Made by a program: the position numbers and the translations under genes
Notes under the pieces: generated by a model
The model's input: the letters and a program-made list of their open reading frames with translations, nothing else
The model's database searches: none
Told to the model about the DNA's origin: nothing
NCBI RefSeq assembly: GCF_030272615.1
Contig: NC_081415.1
Location: forward strand, 190,118,270-190,182,269
From: Cryptomeria japonica
Taxonomy: Eukaryota; Streptophyta; Pinopsida; Cupressales; Cupressaceae
Direction: 5' to 3'
DNA length: 64,000 nt
Part shown: positions 32,694 to 44,777 of the stretch, piece after piece
Layout: every line of letters starts with the position of its first letter
How positions within the stretch are numbered: position 1 is the stretch's first letter

Positions 32694-33820
32694 AATCCTA
32701 ACATCTTGAGAAGTATTTTGACACCAGTACAGATGGAGAACTTAAGGAAACAATTGGAAGGAGCTCTTGTAGACTATGATGCAAAAAAAGTGAAGAATAT
32801 CAGATTGGAGGATGAACTTAAAAATGCTCAAGAATTCATTTTGGCACTTCAAAATAACCTGGTTATTGCAAAGAATAAAAGAAAAGAACTTCATATGTAG
32901 ATGTACAATGAGGATGATGAAAAATAAACTCTTAGAGAACTTGCAAACAAGTTGAGACAATAAAACAGTACTATGAAGAATGAAATGCAAGATATGATTA
33001 TGAGGTTTTGTAAAGACATTGAAGACATGAAGAAAAATGAAGAAGACTTGACTAGGAGACTCAATGATGATGGAAAGGAAAATCTAAGACTTAGTCATGA
33101 AAATGATATGTTGAAGACAAAACTGAGCTCATGAGACAAAAGGGAATTCTGGAAAATGAGTTGGCTATTGCAAATCAACACAAAGAGAAATTCAAGAAAA
33201 TTTCAGAGGAGCTTGATAACATGACGAAAAGTTAGAAACCTAATGGAGATACTAATGGACTTGGATTTGAAGTTGGAGAATGTTCTGCCACTGCAAACAA
33301 TCTAGATCAGAACAAACCGGTAAGACAACCTAATGCTTATAAGTTTAATGGAAAATGTTTCAATTGCAACAAATATGGTCATAGAGAAAATCAATGTAGA
33401 TTTACAAATAATTAGAATATTAGTGCACCCATCGGGCAATGTTCCAAATGCAAAAAAAATGGTCATAATTCAGAAAATTATAGAATGAATGTGAAATGTT
33501 ATGTTTGTGGAAGATATAGACACTTATCTAATCAATGCATAACACAAACTGGCATAGGATATGGAAAAGCTATTTAGAGGAATAATGTGACTTGTTATGC
33601 TTGTAACAAAATTGGACATATTGCTAAATTTTGTAGAAACAAAACTTCACCGACAAACAATAAAGGATCCAATTTGAAAGGCAAAGAAAAGGTAGATGAA
33701 GTAAAGCAAGAATTTTCAAAACAATAAATTAGGAAGAGAGATCAGAATGCTGATGAGACTATCTCTATACTGATAGAATAGAGTAACCCTCCACCGGTAG
33801 GAGATTCTTCATCCAACTAA
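32694..33820 (+). pseudogene. NA-1 Gag: coiled coil plus four zinc knuckles
   Basis: Begins soon after the primer site; the first open part (32706-32900) and its continuation to about 33235 are strongly helical and charged. After a frameshift come four knuckles at 33356-33640: CFNCNKYGHRENQC, CSKCKKNGHNSENY (last Cys lost), CYVCGRYRHLSNQC (Gly replaced by Arg) and CYACNKIGHIAKFC. The phrase NGLGFE ahead of the knuckles matches NGLGFSGHEE in NA-2 Gag. Lys/Glu-rich tail. No capsid-like domain of Ty3 type is seen. It would bind element RNA and form or join particles. Several stops make it inactive. Confidence 0.7.
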
Positions 33821-33947
33821 GAAGTAACCCTTTGGGGGTATTGTAGCAAGTTGAAAATAATGGAGATTACCCTCGGTCGATGGTGAGAAGATAGATTTCT
33901 TCTTTACCGGTAGATGTGTTAAGTTTTCACTTAACCGGTGAGCATTT

Positions 33948-33983
33948 AATGTGGTTGGTAAGAGAAATGTCATTATAAATCAT
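33948..33983 (+). promoter_or_regulatory. Promoter-like block between gag and ORF2 (NA-1)
   Basis: AATGTGGTTGGTAAGAGAAA is followed by TGTCATTATAAATCATC, with TATAAAT at 33974-33980, about 150 bases before the ORF2 ATG. The TGG(T/A)GGT(A)AGAGA part and the TATA spacing recur in NA-2 and, weaker, in NA-2b. A transcription start for ORF2 is inferred. Confidence 0.45.
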
Positions 33984-34123
33984 CGAATTTCCCTCATTTT
34001 TGATTCATCAAGCATTCAAATTAGTAGAGAGCGGGAAAACAAAGAAAAGGCATTCACGGTGAAGGTGCGAAGTGATCTCTTCAAGCATTCAGAATATTTT
34101 TAAGCAGCTAAAGGTATTTTTCA

Positions 34124-37100
34124 ATGGCTTCTTCTTCTACTCTCGATTTTATTTTGAGCCCTATTATTGTGGAAAACATGAAATGCCCTAGACCCGTATT
34201 TAAGATAATTCCTGAGATTGATAAACAAGATGAATCTATTGGGGCATTTTCAAAAATTCCTAAAGGTGTAGTATTTGCAGAAGACACTAGGATTTATATA
34301 CATTTCAATATAGAAGAACTGGGTTCTGAAGAATTGATGAAAATGTTTACTAAGGTAATTTGTGAGGAACATGGTGTGGTTAAACCTAAACACAAGCTCA
34401 TAGAAACTCTAGCTTTTGTGGAGATACTGAACATTCCTCAATTTACAGAGGAAGTAGTAAGAATTGTTTTAAGTAGAGCACATGGAGAATTCTTATGGTT
34501 GGATTCTGTCTACAAAATAACCCAACAAGCAATTAGGGTAGTAACTGGTTTACCCTCAACTGATAGCAAACCTGATAAAATAAAGAAGATTCCCAACAAC
34601 AAAGTGATGACCCTAACATGAGCAACATCTAATAATAGATCACTAAGAGTGAATGATATCAAAGACAACAATGTGAGATTTGTAAGTATGGTGCTAGGAT
34701 ACAAGACTACACATGCAAAATGGCTAAATTTAGTTTCTAGTCTTTGTATTAACAATGCTTATGAGATGGTTAAAAACAATGAAATGATAGATGTGTGTGA
34801 ATGGCTAAAAGATGAACTCATTGACAATTTGAAAAACATTAAAGGAGATAAGAAAGGGACATTCCGCTTTGGAAATCTTTTGGTATGTTTAATGTTGTAT
34901 TTCACTAAGGAAATTCCTAGTACAGGACCTAAAGACTTTGGATATAACATACCGGTAGGAAAACAATTACAAGAAGCTTTTACCGGCATGGGAACTGCAA
35001 AGGACAACAACATAATTGAATACTTTAAATCTTTCCAAGCTAAAATGAAAATTAGAGAAAGACTACAACAGAGTATAGTGGAAATATGACAAAGAAATTT
35101 GTTTTGTTATCAAGAAAGATGAGACATGGATGGAAGTTGTAATCCCTAGGACTGTATGGGTGACTGAAATGGGATATGACATAGATCTTAACACTCTTGA
35201 GACTTGTGCAAAATCTTTACTAGATGCACTGAGAGAACCATCGGGACAAGTTTTTTGGTAGTGCTGAGACTATTGAAAGTGGTGTAAAAATATTGAAGCA
35301 AAGAAATAAAAGAGAAAAATATATTAGGGATGCATCCAAGAAAGTGAAGGAAATCAAGGAAAATGTAATGAACATCAGTGGCATATCACCTAGTGAACTT
35401 GAAGGACTACAACTAGAGGCACACATTTCACCGATTGGAACATCTTCTAATAGTGACAAGCCAGCTGAGTTTAAAAGAGTTGAAAGGAGGAAGAGAAAAA
35501 CTTCACTGATACCCTCTCCTTCACCGAAGAGAACAAGGACCTTGAGGAAGAAACAACAGGCAATAAGAGAACCATAAAAGAAACTGACACCAAAGAAGAA
35601 ACAACAACCTATTACTCTTTCTTTGAATGATTTATTGAGTGAAATAACTGATGATGGAAACTTGGCTAATGTACACAAACTGTATAACATATTTAATGAC
35701 TCTAATAGGGAAAGCATTGAAAACATTATTATTTTACATCTGGACATATACAAAAAGGTTTTAATTGAAGTTTTGGATGACTTACCCAATTATTTATATA
35801 GGAGATTGGAAGCATAAAGGATTGCAGTGATGGAATTAGATAAGAAACTGAAAGTTGAAAAACTTCTAGCTATACATCCTGTAAACTCAAAAGAAGAAAT
35901 TGATGAATTAATCTATGAGGCTAACCGATCTATTTTTGCCCACAGTCACGGACAAGTAAGTTTAATGGCAGGAAGAGTAAAAGAGATTGCAGATGAAACT
36001 GTTGATAACTGGGATATATTTTTTATGGAGAAGGAAAAATAAGAAGAAATGAACCAACCAAAGAAGACATTTAAAGTATATCAGAAGGATAAGGACAAAG
36101 GAAAAGGTAAAATTGGTGGTATTCCAAACCTCAAGATCACTAACAATCTACTGCCACCTTTGGATACTGCATCGGTACATACAAATGATCCATCAGTTAT
36201 TAACACTGAAGTTGTTACACATGATGACACAAATCCTGAATCTGAGATGCTATTCACCAGGAATGTGGATACTCAAGAAGTAAATATTGTTGTAGATAAG
36301 GACAGTACAGAGGTTAAGGAAGACAATGTTGATAGTGGCAACATGGCTGAGAAACTGGTAGAGATAGTTGAGGTTGAGATCCCAATCCAAACAGAGCAAC
36401 CATTAGAAGCAAAGAAACCTATTGAAGGAATAGATGCTGGCACAAGGCCACCTGAGACTGAGTTAGCGGCAACTAAACTTACTGAGAAACCTACTGAGGT
36501 AGAGGTAGATACTATGGTAGAGAAACTGGCAATCACTGTGACATCAAAGCAATCTGAGAAATCCTTGCTAGTTGAGATGCAAACACAGACTGATCCACTG
36601 GAGGTAAACACAAGAAAAATGGTTACAACTGATGGAAGCACAGAGGTAATAAAGGCAATCGGTTAGATATCCGACACATCAACAAGTGAATTAAGATCTA
36701 CTAATGTAATAGAGGTACTTTTGGATTCAATTAAAAAGATAACCGATTGCAATGCTTTGGCCTACAAGGCAATTGATGACACTATACCAATTCTTAAATT
36801 GATTGCACTAAAATGTAACATAGATCATATTAAGGATTCTTTAGGTAAATTGGACACATTGTCCAAATTTATTGCTGACAACATAATAATGGTTGATAAA
36901 GTGAATGAGGATACAATAAATGAGAGAGTTGAAAAAGAGAAGGATAAATTCTTTGATGAAACCATAAAGAAGTGCACTGAACACCTAAATACATTATTAC
37001 CGGCACTAAACTCTACAATTTTGGAGTACAAAGCACTGTACAGGGAAACATGCGAACCACACATTCTGACAAAGGACATAGACAAGGAGATCAATAAATA

Positions 37101-37466
37101 CAGAAAGAAATTGATGACATAGCTGATAACATAATTGGTTCATCCGGCTACATATCAGTTTTTGAGCAAGAAATGGCAAGCTTTGAAGAAAAACTAGAGA
37201 AACTTGAGAAAGAAAAGGCAAGGATAAGGTCTAATGTAAAAGAACTTAAAAATAAACTTGGTTCCAAGTTGGACAATCTTATATCTCAGAGAATAGAAAT
37301 ATCTAAGTCATTACTTCAAGGAGAATGATCGCAGGAAGATCGCATGCATCTTCTCACCAGCACAATCCAACAGAGTGAGGCAACCTTGAATGACAACAAA
37401 AGTTTTATGCAGAGTCTGAATTTGGTTTTAGCAGATATCTTTCAGATTGTAACCAACCGGTTATAG
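34124..37466 (+). pseudogene. NA-1 ORF2 (pol-replacing protein)
   Basis: ATG at 34124, preceded by AAAGGTATTTTTCA as in NA-2. About 1,114 codons to the stop at 37466, with one stop at 34619, a frameshift at about 35088, further stops at 35575, 35815, 36040 and 36664, and a second frameshift near 37115. Parts: N-terminal globular region of about 330 residues (LSRAHGEFLWLDSVYKIT, IRVVTGLPS, MVLGYKTTHAKWLN, DVCEWLKDELIDNLKNIK, GNLLVCLMLYFTKEIP); a KYDKEICFVI ... MGYDIDLNTLE block; a basic stretch near 35480-35600 that could be a nuclear signal; a Thr/Glu/Val-rich middle (36160-36660); and a C-terminal coiled coil (36720-37320). I recognise no family; a distant tie to plant mobile domain proteins is conceivable but unproven. 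Confidence 0.65.
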
Positions 37467-37660
37467 ACTTTAAGGTGAAATTTTTGTGCTCATTCGACAA
37501 ATTTTGACAACCTTTGTCATTGATGTCAAAGGGGGAGTAGTGGAGAGGAAAATGGAAAAATGCTTATCCAAAGGAAATCATTTGCTCAGGGGGAGCGTAT
37601 CTTTTTGGAAACTTTTTGGAACAGTTTTGGATTTTTCTCATGAGTGTTGCCATCAATGCC

Positions 37661-37672
37661 AAAGGGGGAGAT
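37661..37672 (+). other. NA-1 polypurine tract
   Basis: AAAGGGGGAGAT directly before the 3' LTR start TGTTGG. The context GCCATCAATGCCAAAGGGGG is shared with the copia element and, with one change, NA-2. A perfect 13-bp inverted repeat (37646-37658 and 37713-37725, GTTGCCATCAATG and its complement) encloses it. Confidence 0.85.
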
Positions 37673-38240
37673 TGTTGGAATTCTACACTCTTATGAGAAT
37701 AGTTGATGTTTTCATTGATGGCAACCAGCTAACAACCAACTAGAAATCATCTATCAACCCACTGATAGTTACTGACACTGACAATAGACTTCTACATTCA
37801 TCGGCAGACACCTCACCGATAGCGACAATAATGCATACCGACACTCAAAGCCGACATGGAATAAACTTTTGTTTATTGTTTTATATTGTAATTATCTTTT
37901 GTAAAAGCTGACATGGCATATTTTAAAAGACTCATATATATGTATGAGATCTTATAGGTCATTTAGGATAAAAGAGACAAAAAAAAGAATGATAGAGAGA
38001 GTGGATATAAATGACATATTTTGTATAAGGTGATATAGTTGACAGTGAAGGTTTTTGTAATAGACTGAGCTTAAACTGGTAATGAACCTAGCATAGTTGA
38101 TGTTCATCTGAAGCAGTACATTGTATTGGATTTTATAAGTCAGTGAGACTTATGTTTTGTGATTGAACAATGACCTCTAGGCTGCTAGCCTTCCGACATG
38201 TGCAGGCCCCTCATTGTAAGTAATATTTATTCATTGGCCA
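37673..38240 (+). repeat. NA-1 3' LTR, first part
   Basis: TGTTGGAATTCTACACTC start; matches 31831-32407 closely, with a small difference in the region of the CATCGGCAG repeat near 37800 where the 5' copy has an extra duplication. Cut after GGCCA (38236-38240) by NA-2. Confidence 0.88.
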
Positions 38241-39416
38241 TGATGAATACTAAGGGGGGGGGGGTGAATTAGTATGCCAAAAAACTCTATATTTAAACAC
38301 TTAAACAGTTTGAAGATAAACCAGTAAAACAACTTAATAGATAGACTGGTTAATACACATGCAAACCAAAATGCAAGTAAAGCATTCACCCACAAAAGCA
38401 ATACAAACATAACACAGAATATTTAATGTGGAACCCAAATGGGAAAAACCACGGTGAGATGGAACTCACAAGTCACTATCTGCAAAATAGAAACCAGACC
38501 GGTTAAGGTCAGACCAGTTAAGGTCTTACAATGTTCTTCACCAGAACAGATCCTGTTAGGGATCTCGATCTCTGTTAGGAGATAAGTCCGACTAAAGACT
38601 ACCTTGCTAGAGGATTTTAGATTCACAAAGGTGAACCACATTGTTAGAGGATTTTACAAAGGCTTTTGGGCCTACCCGGTTAAGGGCTACAGACTTGTCA
38701 AAGATGTGAGTAATCAACAAGTGTTTGATCTATCTGATAGCACAAATTGCTCAGTTAGATCCAGTATAGCTCACTGCTAATGCATTCTAGTATTACTTCA
38801 GTATTCTCTATCTCTCTCTCAGTTACAACTTGATCTTCTTAGATAAGATCGCTCTTACAACAACTCAAGAACCACCTTAAACCATAGCACAACATAAACC
38901 CTTTTCAACAACTCAAAAAACCTAGACATGATGTCCTTTTAAAGGAATCTGATTTCATGTCGGTCCAATAGGATTACATTACAATTTCCTAGGTTCAGTG
39001 AATCTAGACATATTTAGTAACACGACACAAAAAGCACCGTCAGTGTGTCGGCACCATCAAACAATTGATGGATTGGTAACTCATCCCAAAAATGCTGGTT
39101 GGTAACTCATCACAGAGTATTACTAGTTCATACAAAATACCGGTTGCCGGTTTGACAAAAGTGAAGACTAGTAAAAATGTGTTATGCCGCTTTTCTCCAT
39201 CATACTGCTTGAGATCTACGAACTGCTTGGGGTCGACATGTCGCTTCAGACCGGGAAACACATTCTGCAAAATCACCAATAGCCTAAAGACTAGAATACA
39301 ACATACTGGTTGGAACAAATACTGGTTGAGCTCTAGCTCATACATATAAAGGGGATCTCAATACAAGTGTGTGTCCATCAATGACAACCACAACATAAAC
39401 ATAAAAAATGCCAACA
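38241..39416 (-). repeat. NA-2 3' LTR (1,176 bp)
   Basis: Plus-strand start TGATGAATACTAAGG followed by a run of about 11 G and GTGAATTAGTATGCC; end AAAATGCCAACA. Nearly identical to 44778-45937, with an extra AGACCAGTTAAGGTC-type duplication near 38500-38525. Confidence 0.9.
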
Positions 39417-39428
39417 ATCTCCCCGTTT
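39417..39428 (-). other. NA-2 polypurine tract
   Basis: In element sense AAACGGGGAGAT, next to the 3' LTR start TGTTGGCATT. Context CATCAATGCCAAACGGGG as in NA-1 and copia. The inverted repeat is CCATCAATG (39375-39383) and CATTGATGG (39431-39439). Confidence 0.8.
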
Positions 39429-39744
39429 GGCATTGATGGCAACACTTAGGAAAATAAAATTTTGACGTCTAAGTGTTTTACAACAAAACATGCCATTAAC
39501 AAAATTGCTCCCCCTAAGCATATACACTATCCCTTAATCAATACAATGTATAGCAATTTTGCATACAGAGCATAAACATTGAGATATCAGAGCATATAGC
39601 ATATATTAAAACATATATCAAAATTTTAAAACCAGATACTTCTCCTTATACTTCAAATAGATAGAGTACTTCTCCCCCTTTGCCAACAATGACAAAGTAC
39701 CACTGATCAACCCTATTTCCATTTGATGTTGAAATAATAAAAGT

Positions 39745-42700
39745 TTATGACAACAATGAATAATACTTGTCAAAAACCAATTTATAGTCCTGCAAAAATT
39801 GTTTCATGGATAGAGACTAGGACTCAAGTAGGGAGGTGGCTACTTCTTTCTCTGTTTGCATCTGGGATACCTGTTCCTCCATGGTATCAACTATGATAAG
39901 CTCCTATGTAATTGTCAAGGCATCCAGGTTTAGATAACACTTCTGAAGAATTTGTAGACATGGAAGTAAAACCAGTTGTAGTTCCTGCAAATCTTTAGAT
40001 CGTTTACTGATCTCTTGCTCCATTTTGGCTGACTAGATCTGGAACCGATGAACGGTTTGCCCATAAGTTGCAAAGGAATCATAAGGAGGCTTAAATGTGC
40101 TCAAGTAAGACTATAAGTCTGTTTGAAGCTTTTGCTTCTTGGCTAGCACATCATCGCATAATAGATGGGGTTGACAGATTTTGCTTAGTAGCAAGTTTCC
40201 CTCATCCAAAGTGTCCCTTATATCCTTTTGGTCTTTTAGAAGTTCAGACCGGAGCTCATTCAACTTTTTCACTAGAGCAATGTTAAGAGCCTTTTGATGC
40301 TCTTTCTTGACATTTGCCTCACCTGCTTCTTCCAAGCTCTGCACCTGATCATCCACTATAGTACATAGTAGTTTGAGCTGTGCTAGTGATGATTCAGTGT
40401 TAGGAAGATTGGTACCGGAGATCAAACTGGTAAGGGTGTCTGCAACTGCTTGATTTATGTCTTGGTCCTTTTTTATTCAGATGATTTCAAGGCATTCTTG
40501 AGCAACCTTGATGCTCTGCATTAGCTCCAACTCAGTTGCAGACTGGAGATATCAGCCGGTTTGGCTTGACTCCTAGTTGCCTTCGGAGTCTCCATCTGTG
40601 TGCTCTTCATTACTTCCGCTGCTTTGTCTGCTTCTTCCTTCTTCCTTTTCTCTGCTTCCTTCTTTTGTTCTTGTGCCTTGTCTTCCTCTTCTTTCTTTTT
40701 CCTCTCCACTTCCTTCCTCTTCTCCTCTTCTTTCTTTTCTTCCTCTTCCTTCTTCTTCTTTTCTTCCTCTTCCTTCTTCTTTTCTTCCTCTTCCTTCTTC
40801 TTCTTTTCTTCCTTATCCTCTTCTTCTTTCTTTTTCCTCTCATCTTCTTGCTTCTTTTTCTCTTCATCTTTTCTTTTCTCCTCTTCCTCTTTTCTCTTCT
40901 CTTCCTCTTTCTGCTTTTTCTCATCTTCATCCCTCTTCTTCTTCTCTTCCTATTACTTAGCCACTTCCTGTCTATCCTCAGCTTGCTCACTACCCTATTC
41001 GGCTTGTTGACCCTATTCTGTTCCTTCAGAAGGTATGTCCTAAGTGACATCTTCTATGTCCAGTGCATCGACATCAATAGTGTCGATTGGTTCTTCAATT
41101 AGGTTTCCTTCTTCATCAAAAACTTCATCTAGTTTGGATACAACCGGCTCTTTTTCCGCTTGGAGGTTGGCCATATGTGCTTTGTGAGAATTGATAGCAT
41201 AATCCATATGCAGATGAGTATCTTTTTCAACATCATCAATTCTCCCCTCTAACAACCATAGTCTTCTTCTCCTTGTGAAGAAGAGTCCTTTGTTTTGATC
41301 CAAAACATCAAATAATTCTGAATTTGAGAGGTCAGGAAAGTACTGTGCAAAGACTTTCTCCCTAATCTCCTATTCTTTCTCAATGGCAATGTGCCATTTA
41401 TTATCTAATGCTTTATATAAAGAATCCGGTGTCTGAGATTTAATCTCTGATGGCGATCGGTCATTTTTACACAAATAAATAATGATTTCTTGTAATACTT
41501 CTTCTTTCTTCTCATCACTGAAATCATCATAATAATCAACTAAATCTTGAAGTAATTTTCTCCTAATATTCTTTATTGTCCTTTGATAATGTGTCAAAGG
41601 TTTGTATGAGGAGATATCAATATTTACAGGTGTGGATGTTGCCAGTTCATTCTTTTTCATTTTCTTTGTCTGTCTGGCCTTCTTTGGCTTTTCATCAAAC
41701 TCAGTCTCTTCGGAGTCCAGTTCATTTGACTTAGTCTTTCTTTTTCTTTCAAAGACTTTTGTTGGTGCCACTTCTGGTTTCTTCTTTGCAAGTGACCACT
41801 TGGTCATTCTTGGAGTTGAAGTAGTAGTAGTCAGTGTTGATGCTCCAGGCACTGCCTTTGCTTTCTTAACAGAGGGTTCCTCGGCCGGTGCAATCCTCTC
41901 CAAGTAGGTTCCAGTCCTTTTAGCCTTAGGATCAAGAGGCAAGGTGATAAGGGTTGAGGCATACCCTTCCAGCATATCATACATCACCTCATAGCCCATT
42001 GACTCCACTTCTTCCATTCTAGGCTCAACAGCCTCCATTAAGCATTTGTCCACCTGGATGGTGAAACAGATGTCATCTTCATATTTCTTAACGATGTCAC
42101 CTAAGATCCTTACCCTTTGACTCATCTTCCTTCTAAACTCATCAAAATATTTGTTCAGCACCTTAGGGTAACCGGTTCCAATGGCTTGAATGCTTTCCTT
42201 GATCTGCTTGGTTACCAGTTGGTCAGGAGACCACTGGACATCTCCTACTCCAGGAAAGTAGCCTTGGAAATAGAAAAACAACCCAACCAATAGTTGTCTA
42301 AACTTGAATCTCAGTGCATTATCTTATTTAATCGACTTTAGATTAGACAGGAGTTGCCTCTGCATACCAATACATAGGTCAAATGATGCGTCCTCTTTAA
42401 TCATCTGGTAAGTGGCATTTATCGCTGCAGCAGAAATAGAATTAATCCTGCTGGCTGAGAATGTTCTGTAGCCTATCACCATGGAGGCGTACTTCACTAG
42501 ATCATCCTTGATAGGATTAACTATCATACCTTGTGAGTCACTTGTTGAACCGGTGAGCTTGGCCATTTCTATTTTGCTTACCATTCTTAGGGCTAGCACT
42601 TCCCCTGTATTGCAGAAACCGGTGACTGCATGAATTGCCTGTGGCATGATATCATGCATCCTCTCGAGGTACATCTTGTCACCATGGACTCTGCTCAAAA

Positions 42701-43001
42701 TGATTATGATATGATCCTCCATAAAATATTCCAGAAAGTATACTGCATTATGGAGTTTCTTCTTCTCTAGGATACTAAACTCAAGTTTGATTTTCTTGTC
42801 CTTGCCGCAAAATAAACCTAACTGGGTGTGAATAGCTAAAGACCCTAGGTCTTCTATTTTGCAATCAATATAGTCTGAAATTCCCTCTTCTACTTTTACT
42901 CCAGCTGGAACTTGTGATAAGGCATTATATTTGGACTTCCTTTGAATGAAACTTTCCAACTCAATTGATGTACTCAAACTGGTATGAGATACGGAAGCCA
43001 T
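39745..43001 (-). pseudogene. NA-2 ORF2 (pol-replacing protein)
   Basis: ATG at 43001 (MASVSHTSLSTSIELESF). One frame runs from there to about 40521 with stops near 42324, 41368, 41038 and a few more, then shifts and ends at about 39745; about 1,085 codons in all. Parts: N-terminal globular region (KYNALSQVP, YIDCKIEDLGS, LHNAVYFLEYFMEDHIIII, LSRVHGDKMYLE, IHAVTGF, MVIGYRTFSASRIN, LLVGLFFYFQGYFPGVGDVQ); KYEDDICFTI ... MGYEVMYDMLE; basic KKARQTKKMKKN near 41665; THYQRTIKNIRRKLL; a Glu/Lys-repeat segment (40960-40610); C-terminal coiled coil (40425-39790). Diverged but collinear with NA-1 ORF2. No catalytic motif known to me. Confidence 0.7.
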
Positions 43002-43259
43002 TGTAAAGTATTTCAAGAACACGAAAAATACCTTTAAAAACACAAATTTAGGGCTTCTTGATTCAGCTTCACTCCACTCTCCGTCGGTTGCCAAATCACT
43101 GCTTTGTGTTCTCCATGACCGTTTGCAAACTGGATTTGAATCTCCTTCAAGACTTGTCAATTTCTTGAAATCTTGGCTCAAATCGCCTTTTCTTCGCTCT
43201 GCACTTTGAAAAACTTTTCTTCACTGGAAAATAGATAGTGAGAAATGATTTGAAATATG

Positions 43260-43293
43260 CTTTTATACATGTCTCTCACCTACCACCATTAAT
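43260..43293 (-). promoter_or_regulatory. Promoter-like block between gag and ORF2 (NA-2)
   Basis: In element sense GGTGGTAGGTGAGAGACATG followed directly by TATAAAAG (TATA at 43267-43261), about 260 bases before the ORF2 ATG. It is the clearest of the three copies. Confidence 0.5.
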
Positions 43294-43449
43294 GCTCCTC
43301 TATTAGGGCATAAACCCTAATTTGCCTCTCTTACCATTTATGGTCTTTTGCCAAGCGACAGGTATTTCATACCGGTTAAGGTCTTTCATCAGTGTAACTG
43401 GGGCTTCACAATCATTTCATCATTTTCTCCCCCTAAGCCTCTTTGGAGC

Positions 43450-44727
43450 TTAGTTTGACAGTTCTGATATTTCCACACTAGGTGCAGAAACTAGTTCCTC
43501 TTCCAACATTGTTGGTTTTTTCCTCCAGGTTTTGTTCATGTCAGCTTGAACTGTTTCAAAATCAATTTCTCCTTTCTGAGTGACCGGTATATCATCAGAT
43601 ATACTCTTTCTGCTTCTGCAGAATCTTGCAATGTGACCCAGTTTGTTGTAGTGATAGCAAACCAATCTAGGTTCTCTCCAAGGTCCATTGTTCATGTTTC
43701 CATTCTTCCTTCTGCATGTTGCAGCAGTGTGACCATGTCCATGACAAATCCAATAGTTTGCTCTCCATCTAGTTGCCGCTTGATGGCCACCGCTTCTTGA
43801 CTCATGATTGAAGACATTAAACTGGTTGTGGTTCTAGTTTACAAAAGGTTCAGGACCAACTCCTTGGGTCCTCTGAGGATGTTTTCTGGTATTGTTCATC
43901 ATAGACTTGCATTCAAATGCTCTATGCCCAACCTTGTTGCATGCATAACAATGACCATTGAACTTATTGGATCTAGGTACATTGTTAATAAAGTAAGGAA
44001 AATTATTGTAGGCTTTGCTCCTACATACATTGGCAGTGTGTCCTTCTTTAAGACAGTTAAAGCAAATAGGTTTGAATTTTGCCTTACCTTTTCCTTTGAG
44101 TGCCAATTGCTTCTTTGATGCTTCAACATTTGTTCTTGAGGATTCTCCTTCCTCATGTCCAGAGAAACCAAGTCCATTAGTATTCTTTATCGGTCTAGAT
44201 GACTCAAGCTTTTGCTCTAGCTTGACATTACTTTTGTTGAACTTAGCAAGTATTTCCTTTGATTCAAAGAGTTCTTTGGAAATAGTAGTGTTTGTCTCCA
44301 TTAGGCTTGCATTTTCAGAGATAGCTATGTTCAGTTCATCTTGTACTCCTTCTTTTTCCATTCTGCTCTCATGTAGGTGAGCAGTCAGTGCACTAATCTC
44401 TTGTTTCAGCTTGGAGATCTCATGATCTCTGTCCTTTACCAGATCTTCAGCTTTCCTTCGGTTCTCAAGCTCTTGACTAAACCTGATAGTCAATCCTTCC
44501 AACTCCTTTCTCAATTTGGAGTTTGAATCATTCAGACTATTTACTTCTACAATCATGGCTTCCATATTTGCTTCATCTTTAGAACTACTTTCAGATAGCT
44601 CCATCAACTTCTCTGCATGTTCTCTCCTTTTAGCTTGAGATGCCTTGTATTTGACCATAAGATCATCATAGGCTTAATTAGACTGAGTGAGCCATTGAGT
44701 AAGTTCCCTCAAGGTGTATTTCCCCAT
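43450..44727 (-). pseudogene. NA-2 Gag: coiled coil plus four zinc knuckles
   Basis: ATG at 44727 (MGKYTLRELTQWLTQ), 36 bases from the primer site, one stop shortly after, then open 44658-43834 (274 codons) and, after a few stops, 43695-43450, all in one frame. The coiled coil covers roughly residues 25-175 (EISKLKQEISALTAHL). Knuckles: CFNCLKEGHTANVC, CYACNKVGHRAFEC, a third with its first Cys changed (WICHGHGHTAATC), and CYHYNKLGHIARFC with the second Cys changed to Tyr. The phrase KGKGKAKFKP before the first knuckle is basic. Role: RNA binding and particle assembly, inferred from the knuckles. The best preserved of the three copies. Confidence 0.75.
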
Positions 44728-44762
44728 ATCTCTTTCCAAGTGGTTAAACTTATAGAAAGGTA

Positions 44763-44775
44763 GGCTCTGATACCA
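44763..44775 (-). other. NA-2 primer-binding site (initiator Met tRNA)
   Basis: In element sense TGGTATCAGAGCC, two bases from the LTR end; same as NA-1 and NA-2b. Confidence 0.92.
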
Positions 44776-44777
44776 AT

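Noticed and set aside
39092-39349. Plus-strand ORF of 85 codons found again at 45589-45870
   Set aside because: Lies inside the NA-2 LTR pair; duplication is due to the LTRs.
40536-41102. Plus-strand ORFs rich in Leu, Phe and Ser that resemble membrane proteins
   Set aside because: They are the complement of the Glu/Lys-repeat part of NA-2 ORF2, a pyrimidine-rich tract that is open in several frames. The minus-strand frame continues conserved blocks on both sides.
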